A stretch of 64,000 bases of DNA. It comes from Populus alba (taxonomy: Eukaryota > Streptophyta > Magnoliopsida > Malpighiales > Salicaceae). The stretch lies in the NCBI RefSeq assembly GCF_005239225.2, contig NC_133290.1, forward strand, positions 13,276,204-13,340,203, written 5' to 3'. Under the pieces are notes generated by a model that saw nothing but the letters and a program-made list of their open reading frames with translations, was not told the origin of the DNA and searched no databases. The position numbers were made by a program, and so were the translations under genes. Positions 36,942 to 49,417 of this stretch are shown one piece after another. Position 1 is the stretch's first letter. Every line of letters starts with the position of its first letter.

Positions 36942-37648
36942 TCTTAGTGAGCTGCTTCAAAATCAATAGTTGATGATGGTTCTATGCCATCGGACAAAGC
37001 CGCATGCACTGCTAGAGCGCAATGACTTCACCATACATGCTGGCGAGTGCGTTGCAGTGCCAATAAATATGTCCTGCCTATTCTTTTCGGTCACTAGAAT
37101 TGTTTTAGTGTCAAATGAGGTCCCTCAAGCCTCAATTGCTTTGTATTAATAAAATAAAATTTTATTTTACAAAACCAGAGATCAAATGCATGTTGGAAAT
37201 TTTTCATCACATTGTGGGTTCCCCATGTACAGGCAACCGAAAAAAACTATTAAGTATAATTAAAAAAAACCTCAATGTGAGAAGATCAAATTGAAGAAAA
37301 AATTGGGGGACAAAAAAAAAGGGGGTTGAATATCTCCCTTGCCTGTGTAATGTAGTCCTTGATGCTGGCCGGAAATAGGAGTTCAATACCTGTTAAATGT
37401 TCAAATTCAGTCCCTATTGCTTTATTTTTTTTTAACGCAATTTAATTTCTTTTAATTTTCCCAATCAAACATTAATTTAGAGTTAATTTTCTTTTTTTTA
37501 CATTGCAAGCAGTCAATACCAAGTTAAATAAAATAAATAATCAAGTTCAATTCTCAATTAATGGATAAAAAAAAATTGGCTGAAAAAAATACTAAAAAAA
37601 GGGAAAAGCTGTTTGCATCCATAATGTTTCCTCGTCGAGTATAGCGAG

Positions 37649-37658
37649 TGTGTGTGTG

Positions 37659-37706
<48 letters not shown>
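37649..37706 (+). repeat. (GT)n-(TA)n compound microsatellite
   Basis: A short GT run leads into about 45 bases of pure TA dinucleotide. Confidence 0.95.
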
Positions 37707-37711
<5 letters not shown>

Positions 37712-39755
37712 GCAAACCGAAAGAAAAACCGTAACAAAGACAATGAAGTGAAAAAAGACATAAGAGGTCTATAGTTGAAATAAATTTCTTGCATTTAAAC
37801 TTTATTAAACTAAATCCGAAAGATATGTGCTGTGATTAAATAGGTTTACTTCTTCTGTTATTTTTTTAAAATTCAAATTTTAAGACTAATGTTTTTTAAA
37901 AATATTAATTTAAATATATCATTATGATATGAGAGGCGTATTATCAAAATTGTTTGAAAACAGAATTTAGTCATGATTACTATACAAATTGTTCCAAAAA
38001 TAACCATTTCTAAAAAAATACCTAAATTCTTATAAAAAATATTCTGGATTATCCAATAAAAAAAAAAAAATGCAAAAAACTTTCAATTTAAATATTAAGC
38101 TTACCAAACTAGTTTACCCTTTTATTTTCCTTTCATGTATTCTGACTTGATTCAAGTCCGATTCTAGATTTTAATTAGGTAACTTTGATCAAATTTTTTT
38201 TTTAAAATTAAAATAGTATTGTTTTAGTAAAAAAACAAAAATCAACGAATTATAAACAAGTCGCTGGATTAATTTGTCGAGTCAACCTAGTTATATCACT
38301 TTTTTTTTCTTTTTCAATTTAATTCAATTTTAATTTCAAATCAACTAGATTTCATGCCAATATGCCAAGCCGGCCGAATTTCAAAAACTATGATGCAAAT
38401 CATCAATCAAATAAAAAACAAAACTTCCTTTCTTGGCTTGCCTTGGTAGGCAAAGTGGATATCCTCACGCGTTTTGGCAGATAGCGGAGTCATCATTGTT
38501 ATATTTACATGTGAGAAGTTTAATAGGAAAATCCAATCCTAAGTGGATTCAGAGTAAGGTACGAGAAGAGTTAACTTTAAGTTTTTTTTTCTTAAAGAAT
38601 CAAAATAATTTTGTTTTTGATAAAAATATATATATTTTAAAAATTAACAATTAAAAATTATATTTTGATTGGGTTAAACCGGGGTTAATTATATTAATAA
38701 GTTAATTTAAATTTTTTTATTGGGTTAACCAAGTTTTTCTTTTTCTTTTTATTTAATTTAAACTAATTTATATTATAAATAGACCGTTAATAGTTATAGA
38801 TTTTGCTATAGTCATGTCAATAAATCAATCTAGATTTTTAGGATAAACTTAGCTTTTTTTTTTTTTTTAATTTAAACTGGTTTATATCAAACCGACAAAT
38901 AATTCTAGGTTTTACTACAATCATATGAATAAATTAATCTAAATTTCTATTACATGAATCAAGTTTTTCTTAATTAAATTATATCCAATCTCAACCTCAA
39001 CCTTCACCGCAAAATAAACATATCACCAGCACATCACAGCCCACCTTGTGATTTTCATCAATCACATGGTCCCACATTCTAAATCATGACTCTCCACGTG
39101 TCCCATGCATACAGCCTCTCATTGCGCCTCACACACATGACAACAAATCATCTTCTTAGGAAGAAAAATGCAATCAACTCCCGTGAATAGCGGCTTCTTG
39201 TCAAACCACCTTCCATACAAGGGAGACCAGTGAGAAGCCAGAAATCCGTTTCAGTCCCTAAATTATTTTCTCTCTCAAGGAAACCCCGCCGCACATTGCG
39301 TGGCAACATTGTAGTGGAAGATTAATATTTAATTATGAAAATAAAAGAAAAAATTTTGAACTGGACCCAGAAGCCGTATGTACTTACATCACAACGCAGT
39401 CTAGCTGTTTCTAGCAGTCTAAACACGCCACCACCTCTTCTTCCTGAGCGCGCGAGCACATAGATTTCCTCCTCCTCGTTCTCAGTCCCACATTCCGTGT
39501 TTCATTCGTTATACAGCTGCCGCTTCTCCAGCACACGGTGTAAGAACACTAGGATTCTTTCTTTATTTGCCAAAAATAAATTTCTTTGTTTTTTTTTTTT
39601 GGATATTCTTAGAAACACACTCTTATTTGCCAAATATACATTTTTTTTCTTCAAGGAATCAACCAAGAAAAGAAATAATAATTCCTTGAAACCTTTGATT
39701 TTTTCTCTTCTTTTATGGGGTTTGAATGCAATAATTTGCATGCATATTAAAGAAG

Positions 39756-42700
39756 ATGGATTTTGATGAGAAACAAAGTTTTGGTTTTGGTCGTAATGCA
39801 ATGATAGCTAAGGTTACAAGATTTTCTTGGTCGCCATTTCTTTTCTTGATCACACTTATAGCTCTTTTATCTTTTCAAATCACAACCAAGACCATCTACC
39901 CTATAAAGATTGCATTTAGTTCTACGTCGAAGACCGGTGTTTCGGCCGATACAAGAACCAGCTGTGCGGGGTTCTTTGGAGAGTTGCCGGAGAGAAAAGC
40001 TGTGATGTCGATAAGAGAATTCGGCGGGGTTGGTGACGGGAAAACGTCTAATACCGAAACGTTTCGGAAAGCGATACGGTACTTGCAACGTTTTGGGGAG
40101 AGTGGTGGTGCCCAGTTGAATGTGCCGAAGGGAATATGGGTTACAGGGAGTTTTAATTTGACAAGTAATTTCACTTTGTTTCTTGAAGAAGGTGCTGTTA
40201 TTTTGGGTTCTCAGGTATTTTTTTTTTTTTTTGTTGGTTTTGATTGTATCCATTGATAAATGAGTTCTTCATAGGTTTCTAACATGAAGCTTATGCCAAT
40301 GGATCTCCAATAATTTGATGACAACCCTTTTTTTTTTTTAATTCTCTGCAAAATGATGTTTTTATTTATTTATTTACAAAACGTTGGTATATAGTCAAGG
40401 TGGGAAGTTGGGAGGTCTGAATGGAAGCACAAGAAGCTTTGTAGATGTGAAGAGAAAGAATGCCCCTTTAGTTGATTTTTTTTTATTTTTTTTATTGCAA
40501 AGGAAGAAATGAACTTTGGCATGTTTGAATATTTGTGTAGTTAGGCCATGGTTATCATGCTTGCGGCTACTCTTTTAGCCCTTTTTCTTTATAAAAAAAG
40601 AGAAAACATTGTTAGGCAGGTGCTGATGTGCTAAAGGACCCGCATTTGAGCATCCATCAAACTGCATGCCACTTTGTCTAGATTCTCTGATGTGTATTTT
40701 TGGTTACTTTTACAAGTGCCCAGTTGCTTTTCTTTACTGCAAAAAAAATAAAATAGTCAATTCATATGTGATTCAAAATTTATCCTCTTGTGCTTGATAC
40801 GTCAGCATGCATTATGTAGTTATCAGCTTTTTTTTCCTGCTTCGTTTTGATCATTATTATAGTGTAGTAATAACTTTTGCCAGCATCAAATCCATCGAAT
40901 GATCTTTCGATGTACAAAGAGCTGCTTCAATTTTATGTTTTTGATTGATAGGACCCGAAGGAATGGCCTATTATAGAACCATTGCCTTCTTATGGAAGAG
41001 GGAGGGAGAGATTAGGGGGAAGACATATTAGCCTTGTTCATGGAGATGGCCTCACAAATGTTGTCATCACAGGTATTCTGCCTTTTCCTTTTTACCAAAG
41101 TTAGCTTGCATTGAAAGACAGATATAAACTGCTCGATTCACACACATGATTTTACTGTACTGCTTGATTCATTTCAAGTTGTCTGGATCATTTGGCACAA
41201 TTTATCAGTGAGTGTTGGCATCCTCTATAGTTTGTATAGTTGGTCATTAAAGAGATTATATTCTTATGGTGGTGTCGTCAGTTTGTTGGGAACTTTTAAT
41301 GTGCAGTCCCAAGATAACGTTTTACTACCACATTTCACATAGATTGGACAGGAAGTTTTAACATATCCAACAAGAACAAAGTATTTTGAGTTATGATTCT
41401 CTTGCTGATGTTTGTGTTGGGTGGGTGACATCTCTATTCGAGCAATTAATGAAGTTTGATAAAATAGAAGGGGAAAAGATAACTCTTAATAATTTTTTTA
41501 CAAGTTTTGTTTCTCCTTCAGGAAACTCATAGAGCTAAACAACTAACTTGTAGCTATCTGGCTATCTGCTCATAGCAGGTGGCATAAAATAAGCTGCTGT
41601 GGTTACTCATTGTATACATGAGAAATTATGGAAGAGGAAAAACCTATGGGTGATTAATAATTTTTTAACAGTGATTAGTTTCTGATTCTTCAGTCTACAT
41701 TGCATGCCATGCCATCAGAGAATTAGTAGCCATCCATTCTTCTATTTATTCCAAAACATATCAAATGCCTTGGTGATAAATGCATAATTCAAAATCCAGT
41801 TTCAGAACATGCGATGCAGAAAATTTTGCTCTTGTTTATCAAACGGCTTGATCAAAATTTTGATCTGTTTGATTGGTTTTGCAGGAAACAATGGGACGAT
41901 TGATGGACAAGGGAAGATGTGGTGGGAATTATGGTGGAACAGAACATTGGAGCACACAAGAGGTCACCTTGTAGAACTAATGAACTCTAACAATATTCTC
42001 ATCGCCAACCTCACGTTTTGCAACGCTCCATTTTGGACCATTCATCCAGTTTACTGCAGGTTGCCACTCTCACCCTTTTTTCCATTGCTTGGTTTCTGTT
42101 TTCTTTTATACAGTATTGCATTGACTTAAAATACTTCCACTGTATTGCATTGAATTAAACTATTTCAATAAGGTAAGAGTTTTTGGCCTTCAAAAAAAAT
42201 GTAATGGTATAAAATCACATGTATAATATTGCTGACTTAATTTTTGTAAATGAGCTGAATATATCTATCCTACTGGATGATAAAGCATGGAAACAATTGA
42301 ACCGGAAAGTAAGATGCTTTTCCCTTCCACCAAAGTTTCCCATGCCAGGTCCTTGCCCTTGAAAGTTAGAACCAGAGAGTTACCTTATTATTATCCAATT
42401 GGGTTTTGTTTTCTTTGCTTCGCTATGGAGTCTTGGGATAGAAATGTAATAACAAGCATAAATCGAATGTTTATTTTCCTACTGGAAATTGTAGCTGGGA
42501 AGTAATACTATTAGCTCTGCATTTGTTTCAGCAATGTTGTTGTTAAGGACATGACAATCTTGGCTCCTCTCAAAGCCCCAAATACTGATGGTATAGACCC
42601 TGGTATGATTCTTATCCTCCCTTTTCTTTTTTCCTCCCTAGTTTTAATTGCGTTGAAGCTGACTCATGAAACTAAAATGGTTTTTCTTTCTTTGTGCAGA

Positions 42701-43334
42701 CTCAAGCACAAATGTGTGTATTGAGGATTGTTACATTGAGAGTGGGGATGATCTTGTAGCAGTGAAGAGTGGCTGGGACCAGTACGGTATTAAAATGGCT
42801 CGTCCAAGCTCAAACATTGTAGTTAGGAGAGTATCTGGCACCACCCCTACTTGCTCTGGGGTTGGAATAGGTAGTGAGATGTCTGGAGGGATTTTTAACA
42901 TAACTATTGAAGATTTGCATGTCTGGGATTCTGCTGCTGGTGTGAGAATAAAAACTGACAATGGCAGAGGAGGATACATAGCAAATATCACGATAAGTAA
43001 TGTAACAATGGAGAGAGTTAAGGTTCCGATAAGGTTCAGTAGAGGCTCAAATGACCATCCCGATGAAGGGTGGGATCCTAAGGCAGTTCCAGTTGTGAAG
43101 GGCATTTCTATCCGTAATGTGGTCAGTTTCAATTCAACAAAAGCCCCTGTTTTGGAGGGAATTGAGGATGCACCATTTGGTGGGATATGCATGAAGAATG
43201 TTAGCTTGCTTGGAGTGGTATCATCTTTGTCATGGCATTGTGAATTTGTCTCAGGTTTTGCAGATGAGGTATTTCCAACACCATGCCCGCAGCTGCAGAG
43301 TAATGTCTCCTCATCTTGGTGCTCATGCTCTTGA
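39756..43334 (+). CDS. Membrane-anchored GH28 polygalacturonase-like protein
   Basis: Five exons, 39756-40214, 40952-41072, 41885-42059, 42532-42602 and 42700-43334, join in frame to 486 residues with GT-AG introns. Residues about 26-42 form a hydrophobic anchor after a positively charged start, giving a type II membrane or uncleaved-signal topology. GH28 motifs follow: NTDGIDPDSS (269-278), SGDDLVAVKSG (290-300) and RIKT (358-361), so the three catalytic aspartates D271, D292 and D293 are present. The usual GHG motif is replaced by SGVGIGSEMSGG (328-339), so its histidine is missing, as I recall for one plant clade of 'probable polygalacturonases' (At1g19170/At3g42950 type). The expected role is pectin modification in the wall or secretory pathway, but activity is uncertain. 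Several Asn-X-Ser/Thr glycosylation sites occur. Confidence 0.92.
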
Positions 43335-44300
43335 GCTTCTTTGGTCAATCTCAATTGAAGTTTAGGGATTCAGACTGCACTGGTTGTTTTCAGAGGCCAG
43401 TCTGCGTTGAGCAAGTTATGAAATTGGTTGGATTGATCACTAGAGGAACCACATTACGGGTCTGAACTGAGCATTTCTTAAGTTATATTTGCTTCAGCGT
43501 GATATGAAGCTGCTGCATGGACGAGCTCTCAGATTATACTCGCTCGGTACCAATTTTGGCAAATTTGTGGTTGCTTTTCAGTCCCTTGGTGATTTTCTGA
43601 CATTGGATTTCACTGATTCTGTCATTGGTCACTGATATCTGTGTATGGATTATTGAATATAACAGAATGCACACCTGGGGTTTCAACTGAGCCCCAACCA
43701 CAGAGAGAACAAAGGATCGATTACTTGTACCAAAAGAATACAGGAAAATGTTATTTATGACCAGAAGGTAACATGCTTTCCTATCCATTGGATAACGATT
43801 AGACTTGCTTATTCAATAGCTCTACTGATGAGCCTGCTGGAATGTTCATCTTAGGAACAAGCTATTCTTTGTAGATAGTCATCCATGTTATTTACCTATG
43901 GAGAACATGGTTGGCTGAATATACTTTCTTTCCATGTTACTTTCAGCCAAGGCAGGTTCTCTGAGTTTCATATGCTTTCTGTAATGTTTTCTGCGCATGG
44001 GAAATAACTTTTCCTTTAAACCTTATGATCTACTTTTTAATGGGTTAAATATTTCATTTTCAAAGGCTCCAGGGTCTTAATTTCCCCCACCCACAATTAG
44101 GTAAAATTAGTCATGGAAATTTGGATTTGTGTGTCCAATCGCCATATATTCTCCATAGATGGAGCAATATCGGGCAAGGACAAAGGAAAATATAGGAGAG
44201 AATCACACAGAGAAACTAGAGATAAATGGACTGTAAATTTTGTTACTTGGAAAACTAGAAACATGTTGGAAAATGGAGATTCAAAGAGAGCTCACCCTCT
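43335..44300. other. Convergent intergenic region
   Basis: The 3' ends of the polygalacturonase (+) and psaN (-) genes face each other here. No further coding region or RNA gene is visible. Frames such as 43534-43788 (-) and 44113-44394 (+) have no family resemblance, and the latter overlaps psaN exon 3. Confidence 0.6.
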
Positions 44301-45001
44301 TCACCATTTCCAGAAAACATTGGAACCACACTTGTATTTGTCCTTTCCTTCGCACTCCAAAGCCAAATCATCAGAGATAAATGGCACTTTCTGAAACAGC
44401 CAAAGAAAACCAATTAAATGACATAATCATACGTCTAATCAATAACAAATGTTACTCATAAAACTACATGAGTTGCACCTTTTGCTTGGCAAGATCTTGG
44501 CAGCCTGTGAAGTTCTCGGGGAACTTGCATGTGCCAAATTGAACTGTGAATGCTCTTGCAAAATTTGCTCCACTAGTTGCCAATCTCTTCCTGTCATTCA
44601 ATTCCTATAACAATGTCCCTTCACAATCAACATCATAATAGAAACAGCTGATCTGATAAATAAAAAGTTCTGAGAAAGGCAGGGTTTTGCAAACAAACCT
44701 TGTTAGCTTTGCTCTTTTCAAGGTACTCTTCGATGACTCCAGCATTGGCAGAAGAAGCAGCAGCAGCTGAGGTGAAAAGCGTAGCTGCAAGATAAACCAT
44801 TGCAGCTCTCCTTCCTTCACTTGCTTTCATTTCTCTAGAATCAGCTCTAGTCTGTTGGGCTCTGATCACAGGCAACTTGGGGCCAGACACAACAAGGGAT
44901 GCAACTGCAGGCATGGAAACAATCTTGGCATTAAGCTCAGATGATCCAGTGCCTGAGATGGCATAGTTGCATGCCAAAACACTAGAATTCATGGCTGCCA
45001 T
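44301..45001 (-). CDS. psaN: Photosystem I reaction centre subunit N, chloroplast precursor
   Basis: Three exons, 45001-44699, 44604-44479 and 44390-44301, give 172 residues with in-phase GT-AG introns. The start MAAMNSSVLACNYAISG matches plant PsaN precursors; an upstream in-frame TTG is not used. Residues 1-63 are the stromal transit peptide. Residues 64-87 (GRRAAMVYLAATLFTSAAA, ending SANA) form a twin-arginine lumen-targeting signal. The mature protein starts at G88 (GVIEEYLEKSKANK) and has 85 residues, the usual size. It keeps the four cysteines and the terminal GSNVFWKW. PsaN is an extrinsic lumenal subunit of photosystem I that assists plastocyanin interaction. The gene is complete. 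Confidence 0.97.
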
Positions 45002-45084
45002 TGCTTGCAAAATGTGTTATTACAAAACTGAGATTCTACTTTTTTAAGAAAGACGAGACTAATGGTGATGATAGGGCGATTGCT

Positions 45085-45185
45085 TATTGAGATAAGCAGT
45101 GACGTGGAAGGAGGGTGATGAATGTGATTACGGTTGTGGTTGGGGTGTGGATAAGGTGAAATCGCCTCACTCCTATTGGCAATTT
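45085..45185 (-). promoter_or_regulatory. Candidate light-responsive promoter of psaN
   Basis: Within 200 bases upstream of the psaN start there is an ACGT-core element (TTCCACGTCAC on the gene strand, near 45100-45110), two GATAAG I-box-like motifs on the opposite strand (near 45090 and 45151), and a CCAAT box (near 45173). This mix is common in photosynthesis gene promoters. The motifs are short and their use is inferred. Confidence 0.4.
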
Positions 45186-46039
45186 TGCTTCTCATGCTTG
45201 TTTTGTGCTTGTCGAAGTGTATGGTGGGCTTGGATTTTGGGCCCACTTTGAAATCAAAATGTGTGTTCCATGTTGTTTCTTTAACAGGCTAAAAAGACCA
45301 GCAATCCACCATGTGGAAAGTGACCAATATGGAACATCGACATATTATCCTCCATGGCAATCCTTGGATGCTCAAGAGTCTACAGAGTTGGTATCTAATC
45401 AGTTACTGTAATCTGTTTCATCAGTCTCAAATTATCAGGATTGACAGATTCGTAATGACAGTGAAAAAATAAATAAATTTGTAAGTCAATAAAAACAAGT
45501 GAAAACAGGTCAATAGTTGTATAGAATCGACACAAATTTCATGCAATCAAAACTACAAAAATTGATAAATATAAATTCAATGGCGTATTTTTCACCAATA
45601 TTTCCTTTCTGAACAAAAAGAAACCTAAGAGACCTACATGTATGCAGCTCTAAGGAATGAGAACGAAATAATCCAGTCACATGCTCAAGAATCCTTCCAA
45701 CATTTGAAGCAAATGATGGCGGCCACCTCCTGGAACCTGCCGAGGAATGTGCAGAAGCGTAAGTGTTTAGACACGATTTGATGTACCATAAGGCACATTT
45801 ATATTTGCAATTGCAGCAAAGATATACCATGCATCGCATCAAAACAAAATTATGGTGGCTGCGAGTATACTGATCTTGGTCGATTGAATATAGATCAAGA
45901 TTCAGGAGAGCCCCCCTACAGTGGAGTTAGGATGACAGTGCTCGACAAGCTTAGAAACCAAAGCGAGCATGAGCCCGTTTTCAATTGGCAGCACGGGTCA
46001 GAGACATCCACGAAGACATCCTTTATCTACCAGCTGATG
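45186..46039. other. Spacer between psaN and the SWIM gene
   Basis: It contains the distal psaN upstream sequence and the 3' end of the SWIM gene. A minus-strand frame at 45510-45842 has no recognisable domain. It may be transcribed as a 3' UTR but is not supported as coding. Confidence 0.4.
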
Positions 46040-49000
46040 CTACCTCAATCTTGACAATCTTTTACGTTTTTGACTTTTCTTACGTGCAACAGCATTGTTT
46101 GAACCACTCTTGGAACTGGATGGAAGAGCCAGAACTGATGATGGAATGCCAATAGATGTTCTTCCCTTCTTTGAAACCCATTTCAATGGCATGTTATTTA
46201 CCACAGTACCAATAGTTTTTGAACTATCCAGTTCAACAAGCTGTTTAATTTGATCCAGCATCTGGTGCGCCCAGGCAATAGACAAATCTAGACCAACCGA
46301 GTCATCCATTGGTTTTTTCCAGAGGCCTGTCAGTAGCTCCTTGAAAGCCCGAAATGACATTGAGGGTTGATAACCTTCACGGTTTTCACAAATCATATTG
46401 ACCTTGATAACATGCTTGCAAAGGTTTCCCTGCAATGACCATGCACAATCACAAAAAGCAAATTCTGATCCGGGATTCCACACTATACGTGTTACATTGT
46501 TGTCCTTTTGACTTGATACCCTGGCAAAGAGATGATCCTTATCATCCACAGTAACAGAAGAATTGGGAATTTGCAGAGCCCTGTGCCATGATGTAGATGC
46601 AATATATTCCTCCTTGACATTTTGAAAAGAATCACTTTCATCAGCGTACCTATCCAGCCAGTAACTTGAATGCAACTCAGTTGTCAGCTTGTGCACTAAC
46701 CAATCCACCCTTTGGAGTGCACCAAGATGTGAATCATCAAACAATTTAGCTTTCAGCTTTACATGATAAGCTTCTATGGCACCTGAAGCCTCTTGACTTG
46801 CTAGGGGAAGAGCTCTCATAGTCGATAACCACATTTCTGTCAAAGAAGCAGACAACAAAATCATGACATAAGAAGCCAATGTCATTCCACATGACTAAAA
46901 CAAGCATGCACAAAACCAATGCATATTATTTAGTGTCTGTGCCTGCAAGGGAGATAACTAACCAATCTTAGGCACCCAAGAGGCTTTGAAGTATTGTATG
47001 AATGCAGTCTGATCAACAAGATCATGAGTCAACTCTTCCAAGGCAGACAAAGTATCGACTCCACCCCAAATGCTGTAAACTATCTCTCCCAGACGTTTGA
47101 AAATCTCACGCTGAACTTCAATGTTACCACACTTTTTGACAATATTTCTCAGCCATGATCTACGAACTCGCCAGAGGGAAAACAATACAGGACAGCCAAA
47201 TATATCCCTGAAAATCCAGATAATACAAGGTATGATATGACTACTGTACAGTATATATTCTGTAACCACAGATGAAAACAAACTGTATAGCAAAAATATC
47301 CTGCCTTATGGGATCAATTTCTGCAGCAGCATCATCAATCAAGAATCCACTGATCTTCCATCCAGGCTCCACACTTGATGCTCGACCAAGTAGAGCCTTC
47401 ATCCACTTAGCAACATCTGGCTTTGCAGAGCTACGCGTGATGATCCATGCAACAGGAAGTGCATGTTGTCTTGAATCAAAAACAAGAAGTGTGCACAACG
47501 GATACTAACATTCAAATACACAATGCCATCAACAACCACCTAATAATGTTTTTTCTAGGTTACATAAAAAAAAAGGGCATGCATAGATACCTTGAGTCTC
47601 TTAATGCCAAATGTTGAATCTGCTGCAATGAGACTGCGGTGACCAAAACGGATCATTTGCTGCAATTGCCATTCTGTTTGAATTCCCAGAATGAAAGCAT
47701 CTGATTCGGAAGAATCTTGATAAAAGAAAATGGATTTCTTATTGCGTTCAACCCACATCCTGATGCTAGCTTGATCATCAAGATCCAACTCGTGAGTAGA
47801 CCGTTTGATGATCATTCCAAGTTTATGAACATATTGTGAAGCAAGGCTGTTGACTTTTGGATTTGAACCACAGTATCGTTGAATCCCCTCAATGTGTTTC
47901 TCCAACACATTCTCCTCAGGAATTCCAAGATAAATCATAGACATTGTTTGCTGCTGAATTTCATTACAAATATAAGGAATTTTTTTGGCTCCAGGACCAA
48001 TGGCATCTCTGTCAAGTGGTCCGTGGCAGACAAAACCAGATTTGTTTACATGACGCCTTTCATTGTATATAATTAGTGCCTGTGTTGGTTGGGCATACAA
48101 GCGCTTCACTACAAAGTGGCATGTACAGCCACGCATGGATTGGGGCCTTGCAGCACGATTTCGGGTATTAAGACGATATTTTCGACTAGGTAATACTCCT
48201 CCACCTTCACCATAATTTTCAGGACCAAATGAACACCAGTACCTTCCAAACATAAATGAAAACCAACATGAGAACTTATATACATAGTTTAAGCAAAAAA
48301 TGCCACACATCAAAGTTGACAATGAAGCAACAAAACCAACATTGACAATGAAGTTGATGAATATGATGAAGGTGCCAGCCATTTTACCTTTGTTACTCAC
48401 ATGTCATACAGTAATTATACACCTGAGTTAAAAATGCATATAAAAAAACTACACATATTCACATAATGCATGTTTAGTATTGTTTTGGGAAGTGGTTTTG
48501 GTCTTAACCAACACTTCCAAACCCATCCAGTAGCGAAAAGAGAAAGCTGAAAAAATGCTTCTAAAAGCATTTAGAGAAGTGAAATTACGCAACTCCAAAA
48601 TGAACCTTAGTGATGTACTGGATACGTTCATGAAAGATGAGACTTTTCATCTTGCTACCGAAGATGAAGCGGATTGGTGGAGATGATTTACAAATTCAAG
48701 AATCAGTTCCTACAAAAACAGCAATTGTGGGAAAAAAAACTTTTTTGAACCTCTTTGTGGTGATATCCTTCCAGGATTTTCAAGGGGCTTTTTCCATTGT
48801 TGATATTTAGAGGAGTTAGAAAGCTCTTTTGTTTCTATTCTTTTCATTTTGGAGAATGCCTTATTCTCCTCTGTTATAATTTGACACTCATTCTATACAA
48901 ATCTCCCCTTCTTTCCTTTTCCCACATAATACGCGATGAAAAGATAAGATATATTCAAACAACTTGGAGAACAGCCAATAGGGTGCTCCCTATCAAAGCT

Positions 49001-49417
49001 AGAAAAAATGATGGCAAGACATGAAGAGTACATTAGGCAAAACGAAGAAGGAATAATAAATTCTATAACAACATGGAGAACAGATTCTTTATCGAAGGAA
49101 AATGATACAACAATGCAAAAGGGAATTCGAAGAGGACTAGAAACTTACAATTTGTATTCCAAATATTCATCAGTCTTGTACTCCTTCAAAGTGTCTTTGG
49201 CTCGTTTTCTTCCCCTCTCGATATGGAAGCGGGTAGGGCACTCGGGATTAGAGCATTCTCCAATTATAAAGGCATCAACACGATCGTAAGGAATGAGGGC
49301 AACCTCATCATGACGCTCAGCAGTACCAAACTTAGTCCAGGTCAAATCGGCAGCCGAAAAATCCTCCTCGGCAGGATTTTGGACAGCAAGATCGTGTACA
49401 GATTCAACTACATCCAT
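46040..49417 (-). CDS. SWIM zinc-finger protein related to Mutator-type transposases
   Basis: Five exons, 49417-49149, 48242-47591, 47504-47305, 47207-46963 and 46836-46040, join to 720 residues. The start MDVVESVHDLAV matches my memory of the plant family (At1g60560/At4g13970 type); an upstream in-frame ATG at 49468 would add 17 residues. The central part (AADSTFGIKRLKYPLC, D298; then FLIDDAAAEIDP, D364/D365) resembles the MULE transposase core. The SWIM finger is CDC-x8-CKH with C584, C586, C595 and H597. A basic tail (ARKKSQKRKRLSRLR) is a likely nuclear signal. The gene is single-frame, intron-bearing and lacks terminal inverted repeats, so it is best read as a domesticated transposase with a probable nuclear role. 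The intron after exon 3 appears to use a GC donor. Confidence 0.88.

Larger units (their letters stand above)
34561..39755. other. Spacer upstream of the polygalacturonase gene
   Basis: No gene is supported. It holds a possible element end around 34780-35060 (hairpin 'gccatttctacagtt'/'aaatgtagaaatgg'), a block at 35400-35495 similar to 30555-30645, a well-preserved MITE at 36735-36941, an AT microsatellite at 37662-37706, and dispersed repeats at 38120-39000. The 39400-39755 part, with CT-rich stretches, is the likely promoter and leader of the polygalacturonase gene. Confidence 0.5.

Noticed and set aside
42731..43354. 207-codon minus-strand ORF
   Set aside because: Antisense shadow of polygalacturonase exon 5, which has clear GH28 motifs on the plus strand.
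45510..45842. 110-codon minus-strand ORF downstream of the SWIM gene
   Set aside because: No family resemblance and no splice link; most likely untranslated or intergenic sequence.
49008..49289. 93-codon plus-strand ORF as a separate gene
   Set aside because: It overlaps SWIM exon 1 on the opposite strand and has no domain.
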